From Prostheceraeus crozeri (Eukaryota; Platyhelminthes; Polycladida; Euryleptidae), in contig CAJQUW010004454.1 of the NCBI GenBank assembly GCA_907163375.1, positions 186,001 through 250,000 of the forward strand: a DNA stretch of 64,000 nt, given 5' to 3'. The notes under the pieces were generated by a model, which was given only the letters and a program-made list of their open reading frames with translations, was not told the origin of the DNA and made no database searches. Of this stretch, positions 12,051 through 23,356 are shown in pieces. The position numbers were made by a program, and so were the translations under genes. Position 1 is the first letter of the stretch, and each line of letters opens with the position of its first letter.

Positions 12051-12607
12051 GCCTTAATGTCGGCGGTCACAATTGTGACGAGTTATTTATTCATTGATTA
12101 TTATTGCCTTGACAACTGATGTGTTGCGGTGAGTGTTTGATCCTGCCAATTGTCACAGTCACGTAAGTGGCTCGTTGCTCAGTTGGTTAGAGCACAGGTC
12201 TAGTTAACCTTGGTCGTAGGTTCGAATCCTACCAGCCGCACATCTTTTGCATGGCAATTTGATCTATCGTTTATTTAATTTCATTGTTGTTAATTGCATT
12301 CACGACATGGCTTAAGATGCTTTGGTGGACAATCGATCCCCGCTACTTGCCTTAATGTCGGCGGTCACAATTGTGACGTGTTATTTATTCATTGATTATT
12401 GTTGCCTTGACAACTGATGTGCGGTGGTGAGGGTCTGATCCTGCCAATTGACAGGGTCGCGTAAGTGGCTCGTTGCTCAGTTGGTTGGAGCACAGGTCTA
12501 GTTAACCTTGGTCGTAGATTCGAATCCTACCAGCCGCACATCTTTTGCATGGCAATTTGATCAATTTGATCTATCGTTTATTTAATTTCATTGTTGTCAA
12601 TGGCATC
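12051..12607 (+). repeat. Tandem pair of a 298-bp unit containing a tRNA-like sequence (array 1)
   Basis: The block starting gccttaatgtcggcggtcac occurs at about 12051 and again at about 12349, a period of about 298 bp. Each unit holds a 74-nt tRNA-like sequence (12167-12240 and 12465-12538) in + orientation. The first folds almost completely: six of seven acceptor pairs, D arm tgctc/gagca, anticodon stem AGGT/ACCT with loop CTAGTTA (anticodon AGT, threonine) and a perfect T stem gtagg/cctac. The second copy has T-stem and D-arm mutations. U at position 37 and the acceptor mismatch argue against a working tRNA-Thr. Confidence 0.8.
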
Positions 12608-14474
12608 TGAAAAGCCATTGTACACGAATTAAAAGCGTCATTTTTAGTCAGCGCATGCACCGCAAAAGATAGGAATACATTCCTACCCTCCCCTCCGCAA
12701 TAAATACTTAGGTCAATTTAAGGACTGTCCTTTACAAAACAGGACGGTTGATAATCCTACTGTAGAGAATTCATGGATACTATTCTCGTACAAAGCATGA
12801 ATAATTAAAGTATCAAACTCTCCATAGGCAAACATTTTTCCAATGAAAGTTTTCACCTCAGAATACCATTGATGATATATCTTTCTGCTGGAGAAGAATG
12901 TGTCGCTGTCTTTATATCCCATCTGATAGAATTTGACCTGGAGAAGTAAACAGGGGTTAATTAAATCTCCATATCTCACATCATTGGCAACCAGGCTAGT
13001 GAACTGTCTTTTCCGCTCTTCCAACGACTCACTCGCCAACTTAAATCTTCTGAATTATTTAGATGAATCCTCAATATGATAGTTGAAAGATCTTTGATAT
13101 TTGCACGGATTGACTCTAATGACTCCTCTTTTCTCCATCTGATTCATGTCGAAGCAGTTTTGGAATCCGTATAATCTCTAAGTCACTAGAAAAACATTAC
13201 GAAGGTATTCGGATTTCTAAAGCAAAATCGGGCTACTTGTTGCAGTTGACTGTTAATCCGGCCACTCGACAAGGCACGCGATCGGCTACTAAGTGCTATC
13301 ACCGATAACAAGACCTCACAGCGTTGAATCGGCAGGTTAACCATGTCGGTGCATTATCAGACTCGCATGTTTGAGTTTTCTGAATGAACATTTGAATGAA
13401 AATTGACACGAGAGCGGACGGTGGTTTATCTTATCTACTCATGATTCGCTTACTCATCTCTAGGCAGTGCATGCATAGAAGATAAGGATACTCCATCGAT
13501 TCTATCATGAATGAAACTGTTGCGTTTTTATATCATTCGGTCATGACATTGACCATCGAATTTAAGATCCTTCGCGCTCTAAACATCTGAAGCCTCTGCT
13601 TGAAATCTGACCCATGGATTTGAAGCAATTATTTTTTAGCTTGACTGGCCTGTGAAGATGATCCTGAGACTTAAACGCTTGCGCTGTAAAATCATCATAC
13701 TCGACCTTCCAGTTTTCTGAATAGAAAAGCTTATGTTGGCATACCCCACGTACAGTCTGACTTATGCACGTTGATAAGAAATGAAATATTGAAAAACAGG
13801 TTCTGCTGAAATAAATTCGATGAAGCATTACTGTAACTCATGACCATAGAAATCGGACAGTACTCCTAAAGGACTGGACCGAACATGCACATCGAAAACA
13901 ATAGAGCATCGTGGCATAATAACAACATGTAGTTTAGATATCATTCATCAACGCTGACTGATGCTTCTATTGAAAACGTTGTCGGGAAAGCGCGTCCGAT
14001 CGGCATTTACGCGAGTATAGGCGATAAATCCTATGCCAACTATAGGCACTCAGACTGTGAAAGCAATAATTGGCAAGGGTCTAAGCGCAATGTCATTTTG
14101 TATCATTTGTCTAGCATAGCATCACTTTCTATGCTTTCGGAATATGGAGACTCACAAATATAGGCCTAATAGTCACCGCTAAATGCAACGTCTTTCAGTA
14201 ATGCGCTCAGAGAACTTTAAGGAAGTCGAAGCAATGTCTTCCTCACGAGGCTGAACACTATAAATTCTGTAGGAGTCCATTCGGGGGACTTCAGTTCAGA
14301 ATAAGGTTGTTTATATTTATTTATTTTGAATTCAAATCTATGAAGATCATTTTTGATCGGGAGAACATCAGAGATCACTGTGTGGCGCAGGAGGCATTAT
14401 TGTGGGAGATCTTCCTATGATCTGAGTAGGAGAACGTATATTTAGTGGTTTTCATGCTATTATGGCTGTGACCC
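12608..14474. other. Intron 1, nothing recognised
   Basis: A 108-codon minus-strand frame at 12713-13039 has no recognisable domain and no splice partners. I see nothing else supportable. Confidence 0.35.
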
Positions 14475-14810
14475 ACACAGAATTAGATTGTTCAACTCTT
14501 TCATTTTACTAGAAGTGCAGACTAATTCAAAACGATGGCACATGCTGGAACTTATTTAGTAGGCAAAAAGGAATCCCTAATGTCTTGCAGAGATAGGAAA
14601 AAAGTCGTGCGTCGCTCACGGATTGCTGTAAATTCTATCAAAGTGCTTCGATTGCCACGACTCCTTCAGATTCAAAGAATTTAGATCATCGCACTCAAGT
14701 TCTCTGGATAATGTAGGTCCTTTCGATTATTATTAATGAAGATAGCAGACGCACGAAAATTGATTCACCTGATGATTTCATCACCCTCTTCTCCGCATTC
14801 CTCACTGAAT
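14475..14810 (+). repeat. Interspersed repeat family A, copy 2
   Basis: This copy shares the ordered blocks of family A (acagaattagattg, gattgctgtaaattctatca, cttcgattgccacga, cagacgcacgaaaattg). It extends further 3' than copy 1, with a tail (gatgat-tcatcaccctctt-tccgc) that is also seen in the copy near 55 kb. Confidence 0.75.
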
Positions 14811-15057
14811 GTAAACTAGAAAGAGATGTGAGACCGATATGATGTTACAACACGCATTTGTCCACGTAGTTCACTTGGTGTGAGCAGTTAGTCCGCGATA
14901 AGTACAGGAACACTGAGAAACACTGACTAACAAACAGCTAAATGAATAGCCTTTGATGAATATAATTTTTACCCACACATGTCACGAAGCCATACTAGCA
15001 AGTTAAGGGTGAGGCAGCCTTCATGCAATCAATTAAGAGTCAGGAACTTTAAGTTAG

Positions 15058-15152
15058 AGCGGTGGCATCTCCCGAGGCGGACAGACTCGAATCCCTGATC
15101 TTCTACTCCATACCGAAGCACAGCTCTTAACCAACTGAGCTATCCCTTCACC
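15058..15152 (-). repeat. tRNA-derived short repeat, copy 2
   Basis: The minus strand carries ggatagctcagttggttaag (A box, D arm) and cagggattcgagtctgtc (B box). It matches the 11224-11315 copy around both boxes. The middle is too long for a cloverleaf, which fits a SINE head rather than a tRNA gene. Confidence 0.55.
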
Positions 15153-17307
15153 TATGTACTGGAAATCTTCATCCGAATTCAAGAGAGACTTCTCTGCAGA
15201 ATTTATTGAAAGAACCGCTTCTCGTGCGATAGCGTTGTGCATTTGTTGGCTGACCTTCTGAAGCCGCGTTGCATCGTGGACGGATGAGACTTTGATTAAA
15301 AGGTATCAAATACAAGAAGTGGACAAGTGATCCTTATCCACGCTAGGCTCTGTCAGAATCAATTAATCTCAAGACAAAACATCAATACAGTCTGAAAGCA
15401 AACGGTGAAATCGACAATACATTTAGTGTAAGTAATTCAAAAGGTGCATCTGCGGTCATTGATGCAGAACCAGTCAGCAATGGATAATAAGATTAAATGA
15501 AACGGAAAGTAAGAAATTATTCACGATCGAAATGAAAACGTTGCCTACACAGGTTTGTTACATGAGAATCTGAGGAGAGGTTAACGGGGAATTAATCAAC
15601 ATGTTAACCCTTCGAATATTAGAATTTGCATGAATACGTAGCTAAGTGACTGTGAATACTCACTCATGTAGAGAGGTAGAAACTGTTGAGGAAGAGGATA
15701 TCGCGCAGAGTTTGCTTGTGTGTGGAGCTTGTAAGCCGAGATATCTGAGTTAATGATTATGTAGCGGTTGTTGAGATATGAGTGAAGCTACATTACTGTT
15801 CAAAATGACGGCCTAAATCGTCGGCGAGTAGCGCCAGACGATTTAGTCAGATCATTTGAAAGGTAATATTTATTTATACATTGTTACTGAACCTAAAATT
15901 TATGACCGATCTGTAAAAGACTGAAATCTATGATAATTTTCTACATAGCCCATGCAGCTCTGAACATAAAGGCATAGACTTCTAAGATCAAAGCATTCAA
16001 GCTTGAGATATCTGCGAGTCCAAATTGTGAATCATAGGAATCACCTCAATGCCATTTTCACTGGAATGCGAAGATGGACGGTGAAATGCTTATACCTCAA
16101 TGGTATTACACAGCGCCGTATCGTGCTTCAAACCGTTTCCGGGGCTAAAGTCAGTCTTGGCATCGGTGTACCTTATAGCATGCAGCACATATGCAAAGTA
16201 CCCGGTGGGTTCTAATCTTGAAGTCACTTTGATAAAAATAATGAAGAGGTGAAGGTATGCATACAGTGTATGTAAACAATTAGCTACGCGTTTGTTAGAC
16301 TCGCCGTGATTAGCCAGTCAGTGTGTGTAAGTGTCACTCGTAAAGAATTCCCTGTCTTCGCCCGGGTTTAATCACAGAGATGGATTGCTTCTCCGTGGGT
16401 TGCATGCAGTGGCCGCGACCAGCTGAAAGGCGTCGCCGAGCTGTTCTGACGCGTGCGAACTGCACATTGATAGATTGGCTGATTTGTCGATGACATCAAC
16501 GAGCCATTGCTGATCATGTGTGGCTCCTGTTAGATTTTGGCCAATCGGTGCAATCTCGGCGACACTCCGGCGACATCCCCTGAGAGAGGAAGAGAGATAA
16601 AACCACCGACAGTCACACATGCATCCGTTGGAAAGATGAATAATTCTGTGGTTTGGTCACTGATGTACATTGTACATAATTAAAATATGCTGTGGAATTT
16701 ATTTAAAATACATTCGGGGCACTGCCCCGAATGCCCCAATGGACGCTACGCCCCTGGTATTGCAAATTAGACGCCCTTAATCATGGCAACTAAGGCCGTC
16801 TAATTTGGAGTTGGAGATATATGAACGACTTTCATAGAAAAATATCGGTTGAATATTATAATATCGGTGAAATATCGGTTGACAGACCTACTTACTCAGT
16901 AACATTGACCGTTAGGATTTTAAAAGTTGTTTTGTTTAATGTTTTAAAGCGAAAAGCATTAAAATTCATTGTTTATTTTCAATTAATTGACGTTTTATAT
17001 AGACCGGCGACCACAAGACTTTCCTGATGTCAAAACGAGCACTTATACTACCGATAACATGCTTTTTAGAGGTTAATGTTGTTTGTTCATATCATAATTA
17101 CAAGCTTAGTATTCTGTTTTCCTTCTATATGCATACAGAAAGTCAATTACTTGAAAGTATCCTAAGCATTGTGATCCACCTCTCTAGCAAGTCATATAAT
17201 GGCAATGTCCTCGCTTCAAGCGAGAAAAGAGAGCAATATACTGGGTGCTTGGACGGTCGGTACTGACATAGTCAGACTTTTATCAGGGGCGCTGTGATTA
17301 TTATCCC
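15153..17307. other. Intron 1, nothing recognised
   Basis: The only structure noted is a 23-bp palindrome at 16711-16733 (cattcggggc-act-gccccgaatg). No exon or repeat family is supported. Confidence 0.4.
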
Positions 17308-17405
17308 TTCCTGTTTACCTTCAATGACACTTTCGTGGCTCGACCTCAGAACGGAAGGATCGCTAGGTCAAGCACTTAACCATTGTACTACGGACACCAC
17401 TAGTG
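17308..17405 (-). repeat. tRNA-derived short interspersed repeat, second copy of the 5472 family
   Basis: The minus strand reads gtgtccgtagtacaatggtt (A-box region) and later aggtcgagccac (B-box-like). It aligns with 5472-5565 through agtgcttg-cctagcgat-tctg. Both copies are on the minus strand and lack an intact cloverleaf. Confidence 0.5.
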
Positions 17406-18590
17406 CGAAGCCGGCGTTAAAGCCATTACTTGTCAGCTTGTGTAAGTAAATCTTATACTGCATGTCATTGAAGAAATCCTAAATCACAAAATAACAGAAA
17501 TGAAAATCACAAATCATGTTATTTATCCCTGGTGACCTCTGCCGGACCTGGTCACTTCATCCTCCTCGTCCGCATCTCCTTGCTCTCCGGAATGTCGTGA
17601 AGATCTGACCTGAGATAATACGAAGCAGCAGGCTTGCATGTGCTGTGCCGATTAATGACAGCGTGTGAAAGTGATTTCGTGAGTCACAGTTTGACCTTGC
17701 ACGTTGTAGGTGGAGGCGAATCCAAGGCAGGAGTGAACGGGATTACTCGGATACGAGGGGGAATCGGTGGCAAGAAGACCGAACGAGTGCGAGGTAAGTG
17801 TCAAACATGTGTTTTTCGATGACCACCTAACCGACTGACCCCTTCACATGCGCTCTGGCAAGCCGCGTTGTGGAATTTCTCCTCTCGCTTATTGAAGTTG
17901 ACAATTAACACCTACCAAGTATCAGTGCATCCTTGTCAGGATACCCAAAGTGTGGAAACAAGCAGAAATCAGTTTCCAGTTCAATTGCTGACCGTTTTCA
18001 TACCGCGTTGGGGCGGCTCAGTCCTCTGTCGAATTCTTGATGCGGTCTAGGGGTTCGTCAGCTCTGATTTCAGTGCATTCTCGAGTTCCCCCCCCCCGAG
18101 TGGGAATTCCCGCGTGCCATGGGGATGGATTTCTATTGAATGGGAATTCCCATGTGGGATAGCTGTGAAATACAATGATTTAGCGTCACTGCTCCGAATC
18201 CGTGTGGCAGAGTTGTCCAATTCACATAAATATCCTGTGTGGGAACCTACATCTTCAATGAAACACAGACACATTATCTCTGCCACACTCACCTCTTCCT
18301 TCTCACTCTCAAAATTCAAAATCCCATCTCGTAGGTCAAACAGTTTAAAGATTAACAACTTCAAAAACAATTACAGATTAATCGGCATCTGATTGAAGGA
18401 ACAGAATGACAAAGGATTTGGATGAAATGGAAGATGCAGCATGGAGTACTCACACAAAGATAAATACATATAGATGATGGCGCCACAAATTTGATATGGA
18501 GGAGAGACAAAATATGCATCATAAGATTTTGTACTTACGTATTGATCACTATTTTCACACACTATTCTTTAGTCCGTTATGTATTTAGTG
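17406..18590. other. Intron 1, mostly unrecognised
   Basis: At about 18095-18165 there is a G-rich palindromic stretch (gagtgggaattcccgc, catggggatgg, gggaattcccatgtgg) resembling the inner right end of the hAT-type element at 22415-23289. Otherwise nothing is supported. Confidence 0.4.
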
Positions 18591-18813
18591 TAATCTCTAT
18601 CCCATCCCTCTTGCTCTCTCCCTCTCTCTCACACACACAGATACACTCTCTCTCTCACACACACACACACTCTCTCTCACACACACATACACACACTCTC
18701 TCTCTCCCTCCCTCCCTCGCTCTCTCTCTCACACACACACTCTCACTCTCCCTCCCTCCCTCCCTCGCTCTCTCTCTCTCTCTCTCTCCCTCCCTCCCTC
18801 CCTCTCTCTCCCT

Positions 18814-18858
<45 letters not shown>

Positions 18859-19110
18859 CCTCCCACCTCCCTCCCTCTCTCTCTCTCTCCCTCCCTCCCT
18901 CGCTCGCTCGCTCGCTCGCTCGCTCGCTCTCTCTCTCTCTCTCTCCCTCTCTCTTCCTCTCTCCCCCTCTCTCCCTCTCTCTCCCTCTCTCTCCCTCTCT
19001 CTCCCTCTCTCTCTCTCTCGCTCTCTCTGCCTCTCTCTCTCTCTCTCGCCCTCTCTCCCTCTCCCCCTCTCTCCCTCTCTCTCACTCTCTCTCTCTCTCT
19101 CTCTCTCTCC

Positions 19111-19174
<64 letters not shown>

Positions 19175-19291
19175 TCTCACTCTCTCTCCCTCCCTCGCTC
19201 TCTCTTTCTCTCACACACACACTCTCACTCTCCCTCCCTCCCTCTCTCGCTCTCTCTCTCTCACACACACACACTCGCTCTCTCTCTCCCT

Positions 19292-19354
<63 letters not shown>

Positions 19355-19382
19355 TCTTTCACTCTCTCTCCCTCCCTCTCTC

Positions 19383-19419
<37 letters not shown>

Positions 19420-19505
19420 CTCTCTCTCCCTCTCTCCCCCTCTCTCCCTCTCTCTCTCTCCCTCTCTCCCCCTCTCTCCCTCTCTCTCCCTCCATCTCTC
19501 TCTCC
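18591..19505. repeat. Low-complexity pyrimidine tract, (CT)n with (CACA) and (CCCT) blocks
   Basis: About 900 bp of almost pure C/T on the + strand. CTCT runs are mixed with CCCTCCCT and CGCTCGCT blocks and at least seven short ACACAC islands. The CTCTCTC-ACACACAC-CTCTC motif recurs, so the tract grew partly by duplicating larger blocks. The long frames on both strands are artefacts. Such tracts can form triplex DNA and often assemble badly. Confidence 0.95.
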
Positions 19506-20080
19506 CATGCATACTCATCCAAATCACGTCTCACTTCCATTATATTCAAATCCCTTTGCGCGCAGTATCTTCATCATCTCTTTAATGAAGTCACCGTTCC
19601 GAGAGAGTAGTTTCGTCTCCAAGTTGACCTTCGATTTTTACTCGGCGGTGTACTGACAGTGTCATGCACTTTGCGTACATGAAATTGTGATTCCGTGTAA
19701 AGATTTCTGCTCGTCACGCTGAGGCCTGCATTTTCACGAAGATTGTATTTCAGTTGACCGAAGTTCATCGCTTGAGTAATTCTTTGTCTGTGCATTCGTA
19801 TGAGTCATTGAAAATGTCTTCTGCCAACAATGGCGAATCCGCTGCTTGTGAAACAATTCGTATCTTGTAATTTGCCTCTGAAATTGTTACAGAATTTGTT
19901 GATTGATGATTTTTGCGATAATATAGATATTTAACTGATATGTTGAAGATCAGGAAATGAATTTGGCTGCCATTTTGAGAGGTTAAACTAATTATCTAGA
20001 ATGGGAGGTCAAAACAGTGAACAGGGTTTATATTTTACAATTTTGTAACTGCTGGCTTCCAATTTTTTATTAATTGTTTC
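19506..20080. other. Intron 1, nothing recognised
   Basis: I see no exon, RNA gene or repeat in this stretch. Confidence 0.4.
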
Positions 20081-20560
20081 TTCCTGCCTGCCAACTTCCA
20101 ATGATGCTTGTGATCGGTCTCGAGCCTGGATCCTTGGGATGTTTAGTCAGACCTTCCCACCCCTGCACCACGAATGTTCCTTCATGCCTGCCAACTTCCA
20201 ATGATGCTTGTGATCGGTCTCGAGCCTGGATCCTTGGGGTGTTTGGTCAGACCTTCCCACCCCTGCACTACGAATGTTCCTTCCTGCCTGCCAACTTCTA
20301 ATGATGCTTGTGGTCGGTCTCGAGCCTGGATCCTTGCAATGGTTAGTCAGACCTTCCCACCCCTGCACCACGAATGTTCCTTCCTGCATTCCTGCTTTCA
20401 ATGATGCTTGCGGTCGGCCTCAAGCATGGATCCTTGCAATGGTTAGTCAGACCTTCCCACCCCTGCACCACAGATTTCTGTCCTGCTTACCGATTTCTAA
20501 AGGTGTCTATGGGCGATTTTCAGTTTGGATCCTTTTGACTGACACATCCCTATCCCCTCT
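20081..20560 (+). repeat. 100-bp tandem repeat, about 4.8 copies
   Basis: Unit starts at 20081, 20181, 20281, 20381 and 20481 are exactly 100 bp apart with no indels. The unit contains ccaacttccaatgatgcttg, a cggtctcgagcctggatcct core and gtcagaccttcccacccctg. The last copy is diverged. Because 100 is not a multiple of 3, all frames stay open and several overlapping spurious frames arise. Confidence 0.95.
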
Positions 20561-21157
20561 ACGCCACGGATATCCCTGTTTACTCATGTCGATGTTTATA
20601 AGAGGTCTAGAACTGTTGTCTTCTGTATTCTTAGCTAGAATTTTCGTCATCTATTCAGAACATTTCGATGCTGTACCTACCTGCACCATGTCCACCCTTA
20701 TAGTCATTTGTGCATTTCTAGAAAGCATCAATGTTAAGTGAGTCATCCATTTAGCCATTAACGTGATTAAAAATGATGAATTAGTGGAATCATCCTCGAG
20801 TCTTTCTCTCATCAGCGCTGCAGACACACATCTTCTACAATGATTTCCTCTGCACTTTCTAGTATCACTGACTGGCATCGAAATATTTCTAGCTGTGAAA
20901 CCCGTCACACTGATATTGACTTGGAAATCACGATTCACAGATAACAGTACAAATGTTACATCACGAACTCATCTCTCAGACATCTCAACTTGGAATCTTC
21001 TCATTGACGATTGATAATCGTCGTGTTGAAATATCAATCCCTGAACACGTATACTATCACGTCCTACGTGTGTTCGGGCAGTAGATAACAGAGAATGATC
21101 AGGTGATTTTTAATAATTTCAATACATCTTGTAAAGAAAGACTTTGATATCATTATC

Positions 21158-21277
21158 TTTGAAATTAACGAAATAATAAATTGTTTTTCAGTCTTTTATT
21201 CTTCTACGTACAAAAATTTTTTTGTTTGTAGAAAGACTGAAAGAATGAAAAACAATATTATTTCATTAATTTCAAAA
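21158..21277. repeat. AT-rich hairpin with 60-bp arms and almost no loop
   Basis: The arm tttgaaattaa-cgaaataat...gtttttcag is answered by its reverse complement ending atttcattaatttcaaa, with about 80 percent pairing. The direct repeat atcaggtga occurs just outside on each side (near 21097 and 21288), which may mark an older insertion or duplication. Confidence 0.7.
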
Positions 21278-21445
21278 AAAACAACGATCAGGTGAATCCA
21301 TGGCAATATCAAATGACATTCGAAGTGAATTGAAGCTGACTAAGAAGCAGGGGTTCTTACTGCATCTCCTGGGGTTACTAGGTCGCCTCTTATTCATCCC
21401 ATTGAACTGTCAATTTCTGCAGAATTCCTGACGGTTATCATTCCC

Positions 21446-21745
21446 ACAGAATTAGATTGTTTAATCGTATCACTTTGCTAGAAGTTCAGACTGATTCAAA
21501 CAGATGGCACATGCAGGAACTTAATATGTGGGCAAAAAGAAATTTTCAATACCTTACAGAGATAGGAGAAATAGTCGTGCGCCGCTTGCGGAGTACTCTG
21601 AATTCCTTCAAAATGCTCCGATCGCCACGACTCCTTCAGATTCGAAGAATTCAGATCATTGCGCTAAAGTTTTCTCGATAATGTTGGGTCCTCCGATCAT
21701 TTTAAAAAAAGTTAACAGGCGCATGAAAAAACGTTCACAAACTTC
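21446..21745 (+). repeat. Interspersed repeat family A, copy 3
   Basis: This copy carries cacagaattagattgttta, gattcaaacagatggcacat, cagagataggagaaatagtc, ccacgactccttcagattcg and aacaggcgcatgaaa, matching the other copies in order. No coding function is seen. Confidence 0.75.
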
Positions 21746-22010
21746 TCTGTAGAACTTGACATCGTCTGTGTCTCTTTGCTGTGTGATCCGGTTGATAACA
21801 GTCACTGAAACTTTGCACAATTTGGCGTGTTTAATGTTGAACTGGCTGTTCATTGCTCGATTGCTATGGTATTATATCAGCAGATTGTGCCATTTCATTT
21901 ACGTTACATGTTCCAATGTTTCCCTTCTAGTCAAACGGAAGAAGAGACGACCTGTCTAATCTGTGCTTGTAACAGAAGGGACACACTAATGCAGAAATAG
22001 AAGAATTGAT

Positions 22011-23356
22011 CCTGCCAATTGTCACAGTCACATAAGTGGCTCGTAGCTCAGTTGGCCAAGCACAGGTCTAGTTAACCTTGGTCGTAGGTTCGAATCCTAC
22101 CAGCCGCACATCTTTTGCATGGCAATTTGATCTATCGTTTATTTAATTTCATTGTTGTTAATGGCATTCACGACATGGTTTAAGATGCTTTGGTGGACAA
22201 TCGATCACCACTACTTGCCTTAATGTCGGCGGTCACAATTGTGACGTGTTATTTGTTCATTGATTATAATTGCTATGACAACTGATGTGTGGTGGTGAGG
22301 GTTTGATCCTGCCAATTGACAGAGTCGCATAAGTGGCTCGTAGCTCAATTGGTTATAGCACATGTCTAGTTAACCTTGGTCGGAAGTTCCAATCCTACCA
22401 GTCGCACATCTTTCCAGGGCTGCCGTGGGGATGGGGATAGGTGCTTTCCCATGGGGAAATCTATATAATTCTATAATTCTATAATTTGAGTAGATGCACA
22501 TTCTGTCGTCAACGTCCAGAAATAGTGTCGACTGCTCATATTCAATTGTGCATTGATTGAACCAGCCACTCATGTGACATTTGAAAAAAAAGTGATAATG
22601 AATATTTGACTTCCCTAAATCTATTTGTATAAGATATGTAGGCCATCTTAGCCGAGATAACAAAACTTGACGATCAACGTGAGAAATGCTAAATAACAAG
22701 CGCACCAAATTCATTGCGAGATATGGGCCTACTGAACCATGTGTAAAATGTACATAATCTAACTATTCCTCTGGACAAAATTTTGAAAATCAATAGATGC
22801 CCATGTGCATTAAAGCCTTCTACAATTCATACTAAAATAGCTACTTCTCAGGAATACCAAGACTATTCGATGTTTATTCTCCATAGGAAAGTCAAGGCTT
22901 GTCGTTTAGGACTCTTGTGTATGCGATCAAGGTTGGGACTAAACATAGCTTAATTAGCCTAATAATCACTATAGAATCACCGATATGCAATCACAGCGAA
23001 GACATGGAAGACCTTTCGATAACTTTTCATAGGCCCATGTAAGCATGCATTAAGGCTTCCTTCCTTTTTCCACTAGCAAGTATGAATACATACCCAAGTA
23101 ATCCTGTAACTAATATGCCTACATGCATTTCATTTTCAACACGTATCGCAATCGTATAGCGTAGGTCTATATGTTTTGTACATATATACATGGGAATAGG
23201 AGGACAACCCCTGTGGGGATATGGGGATTCCCACTGGAATTCTATGGGGATCGGGTGGGGATAGAAATTCCATCCCCACGGCAACCCTGCATATTTCGCA
23301 TGGAAATTTGATCTATCGTTTATTTAATTTCATTGTTAATAAAGTGCATTCAACAA
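22011..23356 (+). repeat. Tandem pair of the 298-bp tRNA-containing unit (array 2), split by a hAT-type element
   Basis: Two tRNA-like copies lie at 22036-22108 (one base lost in the D arm) and 22333-22406. The flanks match array 1 at 12051-12607: tgatcctgccaattg upstream and gcatggcaatttgatctatc downstream. The second unit is interrupted at 22407 and resumes at 23290-23356, with the 875-bp element 22415-23289 between. Both arrays are dimers on the same strand, so either a dimer was duplicated or dimers are the usual form of this repeat. Confidence 0.8.
22415..23289. mobile_element. 875-bp non-autonomous hAT-type DNA element with target duplication
   Basis: The ends are CAGGGCTGCCGTGGGGATGG and, inverted, CAGGGTTGCCGTGGGGATGG, 19 of 20 identical. 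CAGGG-type ends are characteristic of the hAT superfamily. Flanking 8-mers catctttc (22407-22414) and catatttc (23290-23297) differ at one base, fitting an 8-bp hAT target duplication. The uninterrupted repeat units at about 12240 and 22108 show the empty site. No transposase frame is present. Confidence 0.9.

Noticed and set aside
12167-12538. Functional tRNA-Thr(AGT) genes
   Set aside because: They are embedded in a repeated 298-bp unit, carry an acceptor mismatch and U37, and sister copies have broken D or T arms.
12713-13039. A 108-codon minus-strand frame as a gene
   Set aside because: There is no recognisable domain, no splice partners in phase and no promoter signal; it may be chance or an old element.
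16711-16733. Short GC-rich palindrome as a terminator
   Set aside because: Factor-independent terminators of this type are bacterial; here it is an isolated palindrome in an intron.
18491-19585. A 364-codon + strand frame and several long minus-strand Arg/Glu frames
   Set aside because: All are translations of the CT/GA low-complexity tract; no stop codons can occur in such sequence.
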